NCBI GenBank assembly: GCA_964458415.1
Contig: CAYWIT010000007.1
Location: 1-64,000 of the forward strand
DNA length: 64,000 bases
Reading direction: 5' to 3'
Source: CAYWIT01 sp964458415
GTDB lineage: Bacteria > Pseudomonadota > Alphaproteobacteria > Micavibrionales > UBA2020
In this document: piece after piece, positions 43,550-51,132 of the stretch
How the letters are laid out: every line of letters starts with the position of its first letter
How positions within the stretch are numbered: the first letter of the stretch is position 1
Position numbers and translations under genes: made by a program
Notes under the pieces: model-generated
What the model saw: only the letters and a program-made list of their open reading frames with translations
The model's database searches: none
What the model was told of the DNA's origin: nothing

Positions 43550-45303
43550 GGCTGCCCCCCTTCCGGCGCATTTTTATCAGGCGACTGGTTTTCTCCTGTC
43601 AGATCGACAGGCGCCAAAGCTTCCGGCGAAATTCCCAAAGGCAGGGCGTTTGATTTTTTATAAATCGCCGGTTCCGACGGAACAGGTTCCGGAACAGACG
43701 CGCCTTCCACGCCACTGGCACGAAACAGCGCTTCTACGTTTTCCGTCAGATCCTCCGTTGCGGGAGGCAATTCTTCTTTTCGCTCCAGCGCGCCCGGCAA
43801 TCTTTCCTGCACGGCATCAATGACCGGCACGGTATCGGCCTCGTCCCCCTGGATAAAAGCGATTACCCGGGGGCGGAGCAGAAATACCAGCTCGGTATTG
43901 GTCGTCTTGGCTTTGCGTGCCGTCTGCACCAGCGGTTTCATGAACCCGGGGCCGCTCGCGGAGTAATCATCGCGCTCGGTCACCAGTCCCGCAATCAGGA
44001 CGGCATCACCGGGCCGCACGCGAATTTGCGTTTGCAAATTGCGCGCCGTTGTTTTCGGCAACTGAATCGTTGTATTCACATCCGGCGTGAACTCGTCAAT
44101 GTTCAGCAATTCATCCAGCTGGATATCCAGAGTACCGTAAACTGTCGACCGGTCCCAGGCACTGGTGACCGTCATCAGCAACCCCGTTTCAACAGTTTCT
44201 GTCGTCGTCGAAACCGTATCCACCCCCGTCGTCGCATTCGTCGAACGGCTGATGCCGCTGACAAAGTTCTCGTTCTGCTGGACTTCCAGCGAGGCGCTTG
44301 AACCGGACAGGACAGTCAGTTGCGGCTGCGAAACCGTTTTGACCGTTCCGTGTTCAGAGATAAATTCCAGCACGCCCTCTGACGTAATATCGCTGTTGCC
44401 GGTATAGGTTGGCGTAATGCTGATCGGCGTTGCTACCCCTGTCGGCGCGCCGCCCGGCAAAGTTATGTCTATGTTAAAATTTCCGACATTATTGAACAGC
44501 CCCGACCAGTCGATCCCGGTTCTGTTTTCATTGCTCAGATTGACTTCCCAGATATGGGTTTCAAAAATAATAAGCGCCGTATTCTTGCGCAAGCGGTCAA
44601 AGTAGCGCATCGCATTGTGATGCGCTTTTTGCGTGGCCGTATAGATCATGACCCGTGTGGTCGTATCGACCGTTGGCGTTGTGCCGACAATGGCCGCAAG
44701 CCCGGTGGAAATCTGGTCATAGGAAGCGGCCGCCGTGCCAAGCGCTCCGCTGGCGGCAAAATTCAGCGGCGGCAGATCGACGACAAAAGTCTCGGTATCC
44801 TTAACCGTCAGGACATTTCTCTCGTGATGGCAATATAAATTAGCCAATTCGCATACGCGATCAACAACGTCACCGACTTTGCCCCGCAAATTGGCAACGG
44901 TGATCCGCTGGTTCATCGCCGCATCAGATTCAAAGGCGATAGAGACATCATAATCATCGAGGATCAGTTGCAAGGCGCTGGCCAGCGTCTCGCCGCGCAA
45001 TTCGAAAGGACCGATCTCCTCCTCAGGAAGGGGATCTTCCCGCAAAGCCTGCGGGACCAGAACATCTTTGCCCAGCCTGACTCGCGTCACGGCATCCCTG
45101 TGTTCGTTGAGCCCGCGATAACGCTCAACCGGAGGCGTGACCGTCGGAACGTCAACCGTGCGTCCATCCGGAGCGCTGACCTGCGCACAGCCCGGTGCCA
45201 GAAGCAAAGGGAAAAGCAGCGCCAACAGCCGTACCCTGAAATTCAGGGTCGGCCGCCGCAGAGATAAACTCAATTTCCCATTCGAAATCATGGTCCCTGT
45301 CAT
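43546..45303 (-). CDS. Lipoprotein secretin (PilN/BfpB-like)
   Basis: Outer-membrane channel subunit of 585 aa. The lipobox LAPGC (Cys39) follows a hydrophobic signal, as in type IVb secretins. N-domains (about 90-260) lead to the secretin core, with VSQPQLTVLSGSSASLEV, the beta-barrel motif ETGLLMTVTSAWD and RVRPGDAVLIAGLV near the end. A Pro/Glu-rich tail of about 95 residues follows. No pilotin gene is seen. The gene overlaps the receiver gene by 4 bases at its start (an alternative ATG is four codons in) and the Ig-like gene at its end. Confidence 0.88.
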   Translation of the reverse strand: MTGTMISNGKLSLSLRRPTLNFRVRLLALLFPLLLAPGCAQVSAPDGRTVDVPTVTPPVERYRGLNEHRDAVTRVRLGKDVLVPQALREDPLPEEEIGPFELRGETLASALQLILDDYDVSIAFESDAAMNQRITVANLRGKVGDVVDRVCELANLYCHHERNVLTVKDTETFVVDLPPLNFAASGALGTAAASYDQISTGLAAIVGTTPTVDTTTRVMIYTATQKAHHNAMRYFDRLRKNTALIIFETHIWEVNLSNENRTGIDWSGLFNNVGNFNIDITLPGGAPTGVATPISITPTYTGNSDITSEGVLEFISEHGTVKTVSQPQLTVLSGSSASLEVQQNENFVSGISRSTNATTGVDTVSTTTETVETGLLMTVTSAWDRSTVYGTLDIQLDELLNIDEFTPDVNTTIQLPKTTARNLQTQIRVRPGDAVLIAGLVTERDDYSASGPGFMKPLVQTARKAKTTNTELVFLLRPRVIAFIQGDEADTVPVIDAVQERLPGALERKEELPPATEDLTENVEALFRASGVEGASVPEPVPSEPAIYKKSNALPLGISPEALAPVDLTGENQSPDKNAPEGGQP

Positions 45304-45680
45304 TTCTGCTGGGTACCCCTTTCAATCAGCCTGTTTACGGAAGAAATCAGGCGTTCTTTTTGGACCGGCTTCAACAGCACGGCCTGAACACCGTGCTTTC
45401 CAGCGCGTTCCAGCAAATCACTGTCCTGATCTCCGGTGACAATAATAACGGGGATCTTGTATCCGTCTTCATGCAGAATATTAATGAAATCGAAGCCGCC
45501 CATCGGCTCCATCCGCACATCGACCACGGCAAGCGCAACATCATCCGTCACCACTTCCAGCGCCCGGTCTCCGTCCGTCGCTTCCAGCGTCTCATAACCG
45601 GCGCCTTTCAGGAAGGTAACGATCTGCATACGAACAAAATCGTTATCCTCGACGACAAGAATAATGCGTCCGTTACTCAT
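45300..45680 (-). CDS. Single-domain response regulator (receiver)
   Basis: CheY-like receiver of 126 aa from the ATG at 45680 (the frame extends to 45761 without a better start). It shows the acidic pair in VVEDNDFVR, the phosphorylated Asp in LAVVDVRMEPMGG, Thr in IVTGDQD and Lys in AVLLKPVQK. There is no output domain. It is the first gene of the pilus/secretion operon, so it may control assembly by protein contact, but no histidine kinase is in the window. Confidence 0.9.
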   Translation of the reverse strand: MSNGRIILVVEDNDFVRMQIVTFLKGAGYETLEATDGDRALEVVTDDVALAVVDVRMEPMGGFDFINILHEDGYKIPVIIVTGDQDSDLLERAGKHGVQAVLLKPVQKERLISSVNRLIERGTQQK

Positions 45681-45790
45681 ATTTCTTTCAAGAAACCTGC
45701 CACGTCGCAGACTCTCCCCTGTAATACAGGCAACCCCTTGCCCGTTTGCACGCCAGCCCAAGCATGAGCAGACGCCACCCTGACATTAAA

Positions 45791-45818
45791 TATATACAGA
45801 TTTAATGGTGCTGTACAA
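45791..45818 (-). promoter_or_regulatory. Promoter of the pilus/secretion operon
   Basis: On the minus strand, TTGTAC (45813-45818), a 16-base spacer and TATATA (45791-45796), about 110 bases before the receiver ATG. On the plus strand, TATAGT at 45836-45841 could be the -10 for the prepilin peptidase gene. Confidence 0.4.
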
Positions 45819-45864
45819 CAAACAAATCAATGGCCTATAGTAATAACGAAAGGGTGATCTTTCT

Positions 45865-46371
45865 TTGCCTGTCCTCGCGCTGTTATCATATGGTCTTGTT
45901 TTCGCCTTGCTGGCCGCCTTGGCCTGGCGCGATTTGTGCGACTATCTTTTACCGGATGTCCTGAATGCAGCACTGGCCATAACGTTTCTTTCCTTCCATA
46001 TCGCAAATGACTGGGAGCTTTTATCTCCGGCAGATTCCCTTTCCGGAGCGCTGACGGGTGGCGGCTTTATGCTCACGTTTTACCTTATGGCGAATCTTTT
46101 TTATAAAAAAGATTCCATTGGTCTTGGCGATGTCAAGCTGATGACAGCGGCAGGGCTGGGTCTCGGTTTTCCGAATATCATTCTTGCGATAAGCCTCGGT
46201 GCCTTTATCGGTCTCGGCCATGGCCTGCTGCTCGGCCATTTCCAAAATAAAAAAAGAGGTAAAACCATGCCGCTGGCACAAATAAATGTGCCGGCCGGCT
46301 TGGGTCTGACGGCGGGAATCGCTATAGTGATGCTCTCGCAATTCGGATTCTTCTGGATGGACAGAACATGA
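45865..46371 (+). CDS. Prepilin peptidase (A24, short form)
   Basis: Polytopic aspartic peptidase of 168 aa with about six helices. The two catalytic aspartates are visible in WRDLCDYLLPDVLN and in GLGDVKLMTAAGLGLG (the GxGD motif). It lacks the N-terminal methylase domain, as in CpaA/TadV-type enzymes. The start is TTG at 45865, preceded by AAGGGTGA. It is divergent from the pilus operon and is the likely processor of its pilin-like proteins. Its stop codon overlaps the start of the CoA-transferase gene. Confidence 0.9.
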   Translation: MPVLALLSYGLVFALLAALAWRDLCDYLLPDVLNAALAITFLSFHIANDWELLSPADSLSGALTGGGFMLTFYLMANLFYKKDSIGLGDVKLMTAAGLGLGFPNIILAISLGAFIGLGHGLLLGHFQNKKRGKTMPLAQINVPAGLGLTAGIAIVMLSQFGFFWMDRT

Positions 46372-47600
46372 ACGCTGAAATCAAAAACACCGGACCACTG
46401 AACGGGATCCGTGTTTTTGACCTGACGCGCATTCTGGCAGGCCCCAGCGCCACGCAAATTCTGGGAGATCTCGGCGCCGAAATTCTTAAAATCGAAAAAC
46501 CGGCGCATGGCGACGACACCCGAAAATGGGGACCGCCCTTTGTCACCGATGAAAATGGCCGGGATACGACCGAGAGCGCCTATTACCTTTGCGCCAACCG
46601 GAACAAGAAATCTGTCACGCTGGACTTCACCACGCCTGGAGGTCTGGCGATTGCAAAAAAACTTGTCGGCAGCTGCGATATCCTGTTTGAAAATTACAAA
46701 ACAGGAAGTCTCGACAAATACGGCCTCGGCTACGCGCAGTTGAAGGACGAATTTCCCCGTCTGATCTATTGCTCGCTCACCGGCTTCGGCCAAACCGGAC
46801 CCTACCGCGAAAATGCCGGATATGACTATCTGGTACAGGGCATGGGGGGGATCATGAGCCTGACCGGTCCCGCCGAAGGCCCTCCCTGTAAAATGGCTAT
46901 CGCCTATACCGACATCATGACCGGGCAGATGGCGCTGGCCGGCATTCTGGCCGCCCTCTATCACCGCGAAAAAACCGGTCAGGGGCAATACATTGATGTT
47001 TCGCTGCTGGATACGCAGGTGGCCGCCCTATACAATGTCGGGCAAAGCTTCCTGACCGATGGCAAACCCCCGCAACGCATGGGCAACGCACACGCCTCCA
47101 TCGTACCCTACGAGGCTTTTGCCGCCAGCGACGGTTATATTATCCTTGCCGTCGGCAATGACCGCCAGTTCACCGATTTCTGCACCTTCGCAAAAAAGCC
47201 GGAACTGGCCGGAGATCCGCGCTTTGCAAAAAACAGCGACCGCGTCCGGAACCGCGCCATCATTGTGCCGATCGTGCGGGAGATCATCGCGGCGGAAAGC
47301 GTCAATTATTGGGTCAGCGGCCTGGAAAAACAGGGCGTCCCCTGCGGGCCCGTCAATACGCTGGACCGCGTTTTTGCCGATCCGCAGGTCCAGGCACGCG
47401 GCATGACCGTGCAAATGCAACATCCCGCCACGCCGCAACCCGTGCGCCTGCTGGCCAGTCCGTTAAAATTTTCCGCCACGCCGGTTTCCTATCGCTGCCC
47501 CCCGCCGCTGCTCGGGGCCGATACAGACAGCGTCATGAAAGATATTCTCTGCCTGCAAGACCACGAAATATCAACCCTGCGCACCCAAGGAGTTATCTGA
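46368..47600 (+). CDS. Class III (CaiB/BaiF) CoA-transferase
   Basis: Family III CoA-transferase of 410 aa, which moves CoA between acids through an enzyme-bound aspartyl intermediate. It begins GPLNGIRVFDLTRILAGPSATQILGDLGAE and contains NRNKKSVTLDF and the active-site region AIAYTDIMTGQMA, with the catalytic Asp. The closest remembered relatives are the succinyl-CoA:glutarate CoA-transferase group, but the substrate is not certain. It overlaps the prepilin peptidase gene by 4 bases and precedes pyrB by one base, an odd set of companions. Confidence 0.88.
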   Translation: MNAEIKNTGPLNGIRVFDLTRILAGPSATQILGDLGAEILKIEKPAHGDDTRKWGPPFVTDENGRDTTESAYYLCANRNKKSVTLDFTTPGGLAIAKKLVGSCDILFENYKTGSLDKYGLGYAQLKDEFPRLIYCSLTGFGQTGPYRENAGYDYLVQGMGGIMSLTGPAEGPPCKMAIAYTDIMTGQMALAGILAALYHREKTGQGQYIDVSLLDTQVAALYNVGQSFLTDGKPPQRMGNAHASIVPYEAFAASDGYIILAVGNDRQFTDFCTFAKKPELAGDPRFAKNSDRVRNRAIIVPIVREIIAAESVNYWVSGLEKQGVPCGPVNTLDRVFADPQVQARGMTVQMQHPATPQPVRLLASPLKFSATPVSYRCPPPLLGADTDSVMKDILCLQDHEISTLRTQGVI

Positions 47601-47601
47601 C

Positions 47602-48564
47602 ATGTCCGCCAACCTCGCTCCCCTCGCCCCCAAAAAAACGGTATCGAAAACCATGATTGCTTCCCGCGACCTGATCGGCATTGAAACGCTTCCTGCCGAA
47701 GATATCTCGACCATCCTTGATCTGGCGGATTACTATGTCGTCCAGAACCGCCGCAAATCCCTGACCAATGGCCTGCTCAAGGGGCAGGTGATGATCAACA
47801 TGTTTCTTGAAAACTCCACCCGCACGCGCTTATCTTTCGAAATGGCCGCCAAGCGTCTGGGCGCCGATGTGATCAACATGACGGCGGACGGCTCTTCGCT
47901 TAAAAAGGGGGAAAGCTTTTCCGATACCCTGAAAACACTGTCGGCCATGCGCCCGGATCTGTTCGTCATCCGTCATGACGGCGAAGGGTCGGCCCAAGAG
48001 GCCGCAAGGATCATGGCCTGCCCCGTGCTGAACGCCGGGGACGGCAAAGGGGAACATCCGACGCAGGCCCTGCTTGATGCCCTCACGCTCCGTCGCCACT
48101 TTGGACGGCTGGAAGGTCTTGTCGTTACCATTTGCGGCGACATCAAGCATAGCCGCGTCGCCCACTCAAACATGCACCTGCTGGAAAAAATGGGCGTGCA
48201 GATGCGCTTTACCGGACCGGCCGAGCTGCTGCCGGAAAACCTTCCTGCCGCCACCACGGATATGACCGCCGCCCTGAAGGACGCGGATGCCGTCATGGTT
48301 CTGCGCATCCAGAAGGAGCGTCTGGAAAAAGCGCTTTCCATGACGGAAGAGACCTATTTCAAAACCTATGGCCTGACGGCAGAACGTCTGGCGCTGGCCA
48401 AGGACGATGCCGTTGTGCTGCACCCGGGGCCGATGAACCGTGGCGTGGAAATTGACGCCGGCGTGGCCGACGACCCGCAGCGCAGCCTGATTATCGCGCA
48501 GGTCGAAATGGGCGTCGCCGTGCGCATGGCCTGCCTCGACCTGCTGACGCGGCGCGGACGGTAG
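47602..48564 (+). CDS. pyrB: Aspartate carbamoyltransferase catalytic subunit
   Basis: Second step of de novo pyrimidine synthesis. The 320-aa protein has the carbamoyl-phosphate motif FLENSTRTRLSFE, GEHPTQALLDALT and HPGPMNRGVEI. A short N-terminal extension (about 15 residues) precedes the usual start. An AAGGAG site lies before the ATG. In many alphaproteobacteria pyrC follows and then plsY; here an inverted ankyrin gene stands in that place. Confidence 0.97.
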   Translation: MSANLAPLAPKKTVSKTMIASRDLIGIETLPAEDISTILDLADYYVVQNRRKSLTNGLLKGQVMINMFLENSTRTRLSFEMAAKRLGADVINMTADGSSLKKGESFSDTLKTLSAMRPDLFVIRHDGEGSAQEAARIMACPVLNAGDGKGEHPTQALLDALTLRRHFGRLEGLVVTICGDIKHSRVAHSNMHLLEKMGVQMRFTGPAELLPENLPAATTDMTAALKDADAVMVLRIQKERLEKALSMTEETYFKTYGLTAERLALAKDDAVVLHPGPMNRGVEIDAGVADDPQRSLIIAQVEMGVAVRMACLDLLTRRGR

Positions 48565-48566
48565 AC

Positions 48567-49193
48567 TTACAGCCGGAGAACCCCGACAGCGGGCTTAGGC
48601 TTTAAAGTTTCCGTTGCTTCCTTGATTGCCTCTGTCAATTCCTGTGCCGCAGGAATTGCGTCGGCAAGGCCCTCTTGCCGGGCTACCTCCAGAAAAGAAA
48701 CCAGTTTTTGAAAAACATTATACATGGTTTTCTGGTCAAGCGCCTGTGCGGCCTTTTCAACATAGGGGCCAAATTTATCCTGGAATTCCTCCTCCCAATT
48801 CGGCCGCGCTATAAGAGCAGCCACCACTTCAGCGCGGGATTCAAGCGTTGCAAGCAGCGTTGTAAAAATGAAATCCGGATCTTTTGTTGCAAGGCAGGCA
48901 TCGTAGGGCGATTTTTTGTTCGCATCCTCCCTGAACAAATCCGCCCTGTGTGCCAGTAACAGCTTGATCATGGCGCCGTCTTTTTTCTCACAAGCCTTAC
49001 GCAGGGCCGTTACTCCGTCGGCTTCCGCATGATCTATCGGGGCCCCCAGCATGATAACATCACTTGCCCACTTAAAGGCGCCGTTATCCGCCGCCTGCAA
49101 AAGGGCTTTGCCGAAAGTATGGGCCTTGACCGCCTGCATATCCCATTTTTCCTTCAGCGGCAGTATTTGTTTCTTATCTTTAAAGGGCCACAT
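48567..49193 (-). CDS. Ankyrin-repeat protein, 208 aa
   Basis: Soluble protein with two to three ankyrin repeats (about 28-115), seen in GKALLQAADNGAFKWASDVIMLGAPID and VTALRKACEKKDGAMIKLLLAHRADL. The second half is helical without a known domain. Ankyrins bind proteins; no partner is evident. It is inserted on the opposite strand between pyrB and plsY and has two tandem promoters of the TTGACATA type upstream. Its end abuts pyrB with only 2 bases between. Confidence 0.75.
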   Translation of the reverse strand: MWPFKDKKQILPLKEKWDMQAVKAHTFGKALLQAADNGAFKWASDVIMLGAPIDHAEADGVTALRKACEKKDGAMIKLLLAHRADLFREDANKKSPYDACLATKDPDFIFTTLLATLESRAEVVAALIARPNWEEEFQDKFGPYVEKAAQALDQKTMYNVFQKLVSFLEVARQEGLADAIPAAQELTEAIKEATETLKPKPAVGVLRL

Positions 49194-49239
49194 AACTTTT
49201 CTCCTGAATCAATCGGGGTGCTTGAAGCGAACGTCAGCT

Positions 49240-49267
49240 ATAATAATATGAAAAAATAATATGTCAA
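49240..49267 (-). promoter_or_regulatory. Proximal promoter of the ankyrin gene
   Basis: On the minus strand, TTGACA (49262-49267), a 16-base spacer and TATTAT (49240-49245). The -35 reads TTGACATAT. Confidence 0.5.
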
Positions 49268-49275
49268 TAATAGCC

Positions 49276-49303
49276 CCTATAAAAGTATTAAATTTTATGT
49301 CAA
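49276..49303 (-). promoter_or_regulatory. Possible distal promoter of the ankyrin gene
   Basis: On the minus strand, TTGACA (49298-49303), reading TTGACATAA, with TATAGG (49276-49281) 16 bases on. It repeats the proximal promoter 36 bases upstream. Confidence 0.35.
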
Positions 49304-49368
49304 TCATATATTGCCAGCCACGACACATCCCTCTATAGTCCTTAAAAATTGAGAACAAAAGGTGAATA

Positions 49369-49992
49369 ATGTCCCTTCTCCTGACACAGAACCCGATTAT
49401 CTGGCCCCTTTTTCTGACCGCATTGATCGGCGGGTATCTCTCCGGCAGCGTGCCTTACGGTCTGATTCTGGGCAAACTGGCGGGGATCGGCGATATCCGC
49501 CAGAGCGGCTCGGGCAATATCGGCGCCACCAATGTCCTGCGTCTCGGCGGCAAAAAACTGGCGGCGGTCACCTTGCTGCTCGACGCGCTCAAAGGCGCCG
49601 TTCCCGTCCTTGTGGCAAAACAATTTCATATGGACTATGCCGTGCTGGCCGCACTCGGCGCTTTTCTCGGCCACCTCTTTCCGGTCTGGCTGAAATTCAA
49701 AGGCGGCAAAGGCGTTGCCACCGGTCTTGGCATTGCCTTCGGCTTCTCCGGGTTCCTCGGCATTGCCCTTTGCGGCTGCTGGCTTGGCGTGGCGTTGATA
49801 AGCGGCTATTCCTCTCTGGCCGCGCTGGCCGCTTTTGGTCTGGCGCCCCTGCTGGCCGGAATCCTGACCGGAGATTACCAGATCATCGTCACCCTGTTGG
49901 CCATCTCGATCCTGATCTGGATCCGCCATCACGCGAATATCAGAAGACTTGCCGACGGTAGCGAAGGCAAAATCAAGCTGAAATCATCATGA
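49369..49992 (+). CDS. plsY: Glycerol-3-phosphate acyltransferase PlsY
   Basis: Polytopic membrane enzyme of 207 aa that uses acyl-phosphate to make lysophosphatidic acid, the first step of phospholipid synthesis. It contains the three loop motifs GSVPYGLILGKL, SGSGNIGATNVLRLGGK and FKGGKGVATGLG. Its stop overlaps dprA (ATGA), forming the conserved plsY-dprA-topA-rnr set. An AAAGGTGA site precedes the ATG. Confidence 0.96.
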   Translation: MSLLLTQNPIIWPLFLTALIGGYLSGSVPYGLILGKLAGIGDIRQSGSGNIGATNVLRLGGKKLAAVTLLLDALKGAVPVLVAKQFHMDYAVLAALGAFLGHLFPVWLKFKGGKGVATGLGIAFGFSGFLGIALCGCWLGVALISGYSSLAALAAFGLAPLLAGILTGDYQIIVTLLAISILIWIRHHANIRRLADGSEGKIKLKSS

Positions 49993-51107
49993 CGCAGGAG
50001 CTTTCCGCCACGGAAAAACTCTGCTGGCTCCGTTTAAGCCGGAGCGAAAACGTCGGCCCGATCACTTTCAACAAGCTGCTCGACCGTTTCGGTACCGCCG
50101 AAGAATCATTGAAAGGATTGCCCTCTCTTGCCAAACGCGGTGGCAACAAATCCTTTACGCCCTTTCCCGCCGATGCCGCAAAGCACGAGATGGAGCAAAT
50201 CGAAAAATCCGGCGCACAGCTGATCGCCCGCTGTGAGAAAAACTACCCGCATTATCTGGCGGAAATCGAGGACGCCCCTCCGGTCATTACAGTTCTGGGC
50301 AATACAGCTTTACTATCAAAGCCGGGATTAGGAGTCGTTGGCGCCCGCAATGCCTCGCTTTCCGGCCGCAAAATCGCCGAGGATTTTTCGCGCAAGGTCG
50401 GGGCGGCGGGATACCCCGTCATCTCTGGTCTGGCCCGGGGAATTGATACAGCCGCCCATCGCGCCACACTCGCCACCGGCACCGTGGCCGTCGTCGCTGG
50501 CGGGATCAACGTTATTTATCCGCCGGAAAACAAGGATCTCTACCAAGCCATTGCCGTGCAAGGCGCCATTGTCGCGGAAAGCCCGTTTGGCACGGAACCG
50601 CTGGCCCGCCACTTTCCCCGCCGCAACAGGATTATCTCCGGACTGGCGCTCGGCGTGCTGGTTGTCGAGGCGGCCGCGCGCTCCGGCTCACTCATCACCG
50701 CCCGCATGGCGCTTGAACAAAACCGCGAGCTTTTCGCCGTGCCGGGCTCCCCCGCCGATCCCAGAGCCGAGGGGCCGAATAATCTGATCCGCGATGGCGC
50801 CCACCTGACAACTTCCGCCGCCGACATTCTACATGTCCTGCAAAGCTTGCGGCTGGCGCCCTTGCGCGATTCCGCAAGCGGCCACTGGACAGGCGCGCCG
50901 CCGGACAGTGGCACACAACGCATCACGGCACCGGACGAAAGGCTTTATGACAAAATTATTGAGTGCCTGAGCCACACCCCCGTTACCATAGACAGCCTGA
51001 TCCGCGCCGTCGAAGCGCCGACGGGCGATGTTCTGACAATTCTTCTTGAGCTTGAACTCGCAGGACGTATTGAACGACAGCCGGGAAATAGGGTAAACCT
51101 GATATAG
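49989..51107 (+). CDS. dprA: DNA processing protein DprA
   Basis: Loads RecA on incoming single-stranded DNA during transformation. The 372-aa protein has a SAM-like N-domain, then the Rossmann domain with LGVVGARNASLSGRK, VISGLARGIDTAAHRATLATG, FPRRNRIISGLA and SGSLITARMALEQNRELFAVPG, and a C-terminal winged helix (about 310-372). Translationally coupled to plsY and followed by topA. Confidence 0.96.
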   Translation: MTQELSATEKLCWLRLSRSENVGPITFNKLLDRFGTAEESLKGLPSLAKRGGNKSFTPFPADAAKHEMEQIEKSGAQLIARCEKNYPHYLAEIEDAPPVITVLGNTALLSKPGLGVVGARNASLSGRKIAEDFSRKVGAAGYPVISGLARGIDTAAHRATLATGTVAVVAGGINVIYPPENKDLYQAIAVQGAIVAESPFGTEPLARHFPRRNRIISGLALGVLVVEAAARSGSLITARMALEQNRELFAVPGSPADPRAEGPNNLIRDGAHLTTSAADILHVLQSLRLAPLRDSASGHWTGAPPDSGTQRITAPDERLYDKIIECLSHTPVTIDSLIRAVEAPTGDVLTILLELELAGRIERQPGNRVNLI

Positions 51108-51132
51108 ACTACATATTTATAAGGAGCGGTTT

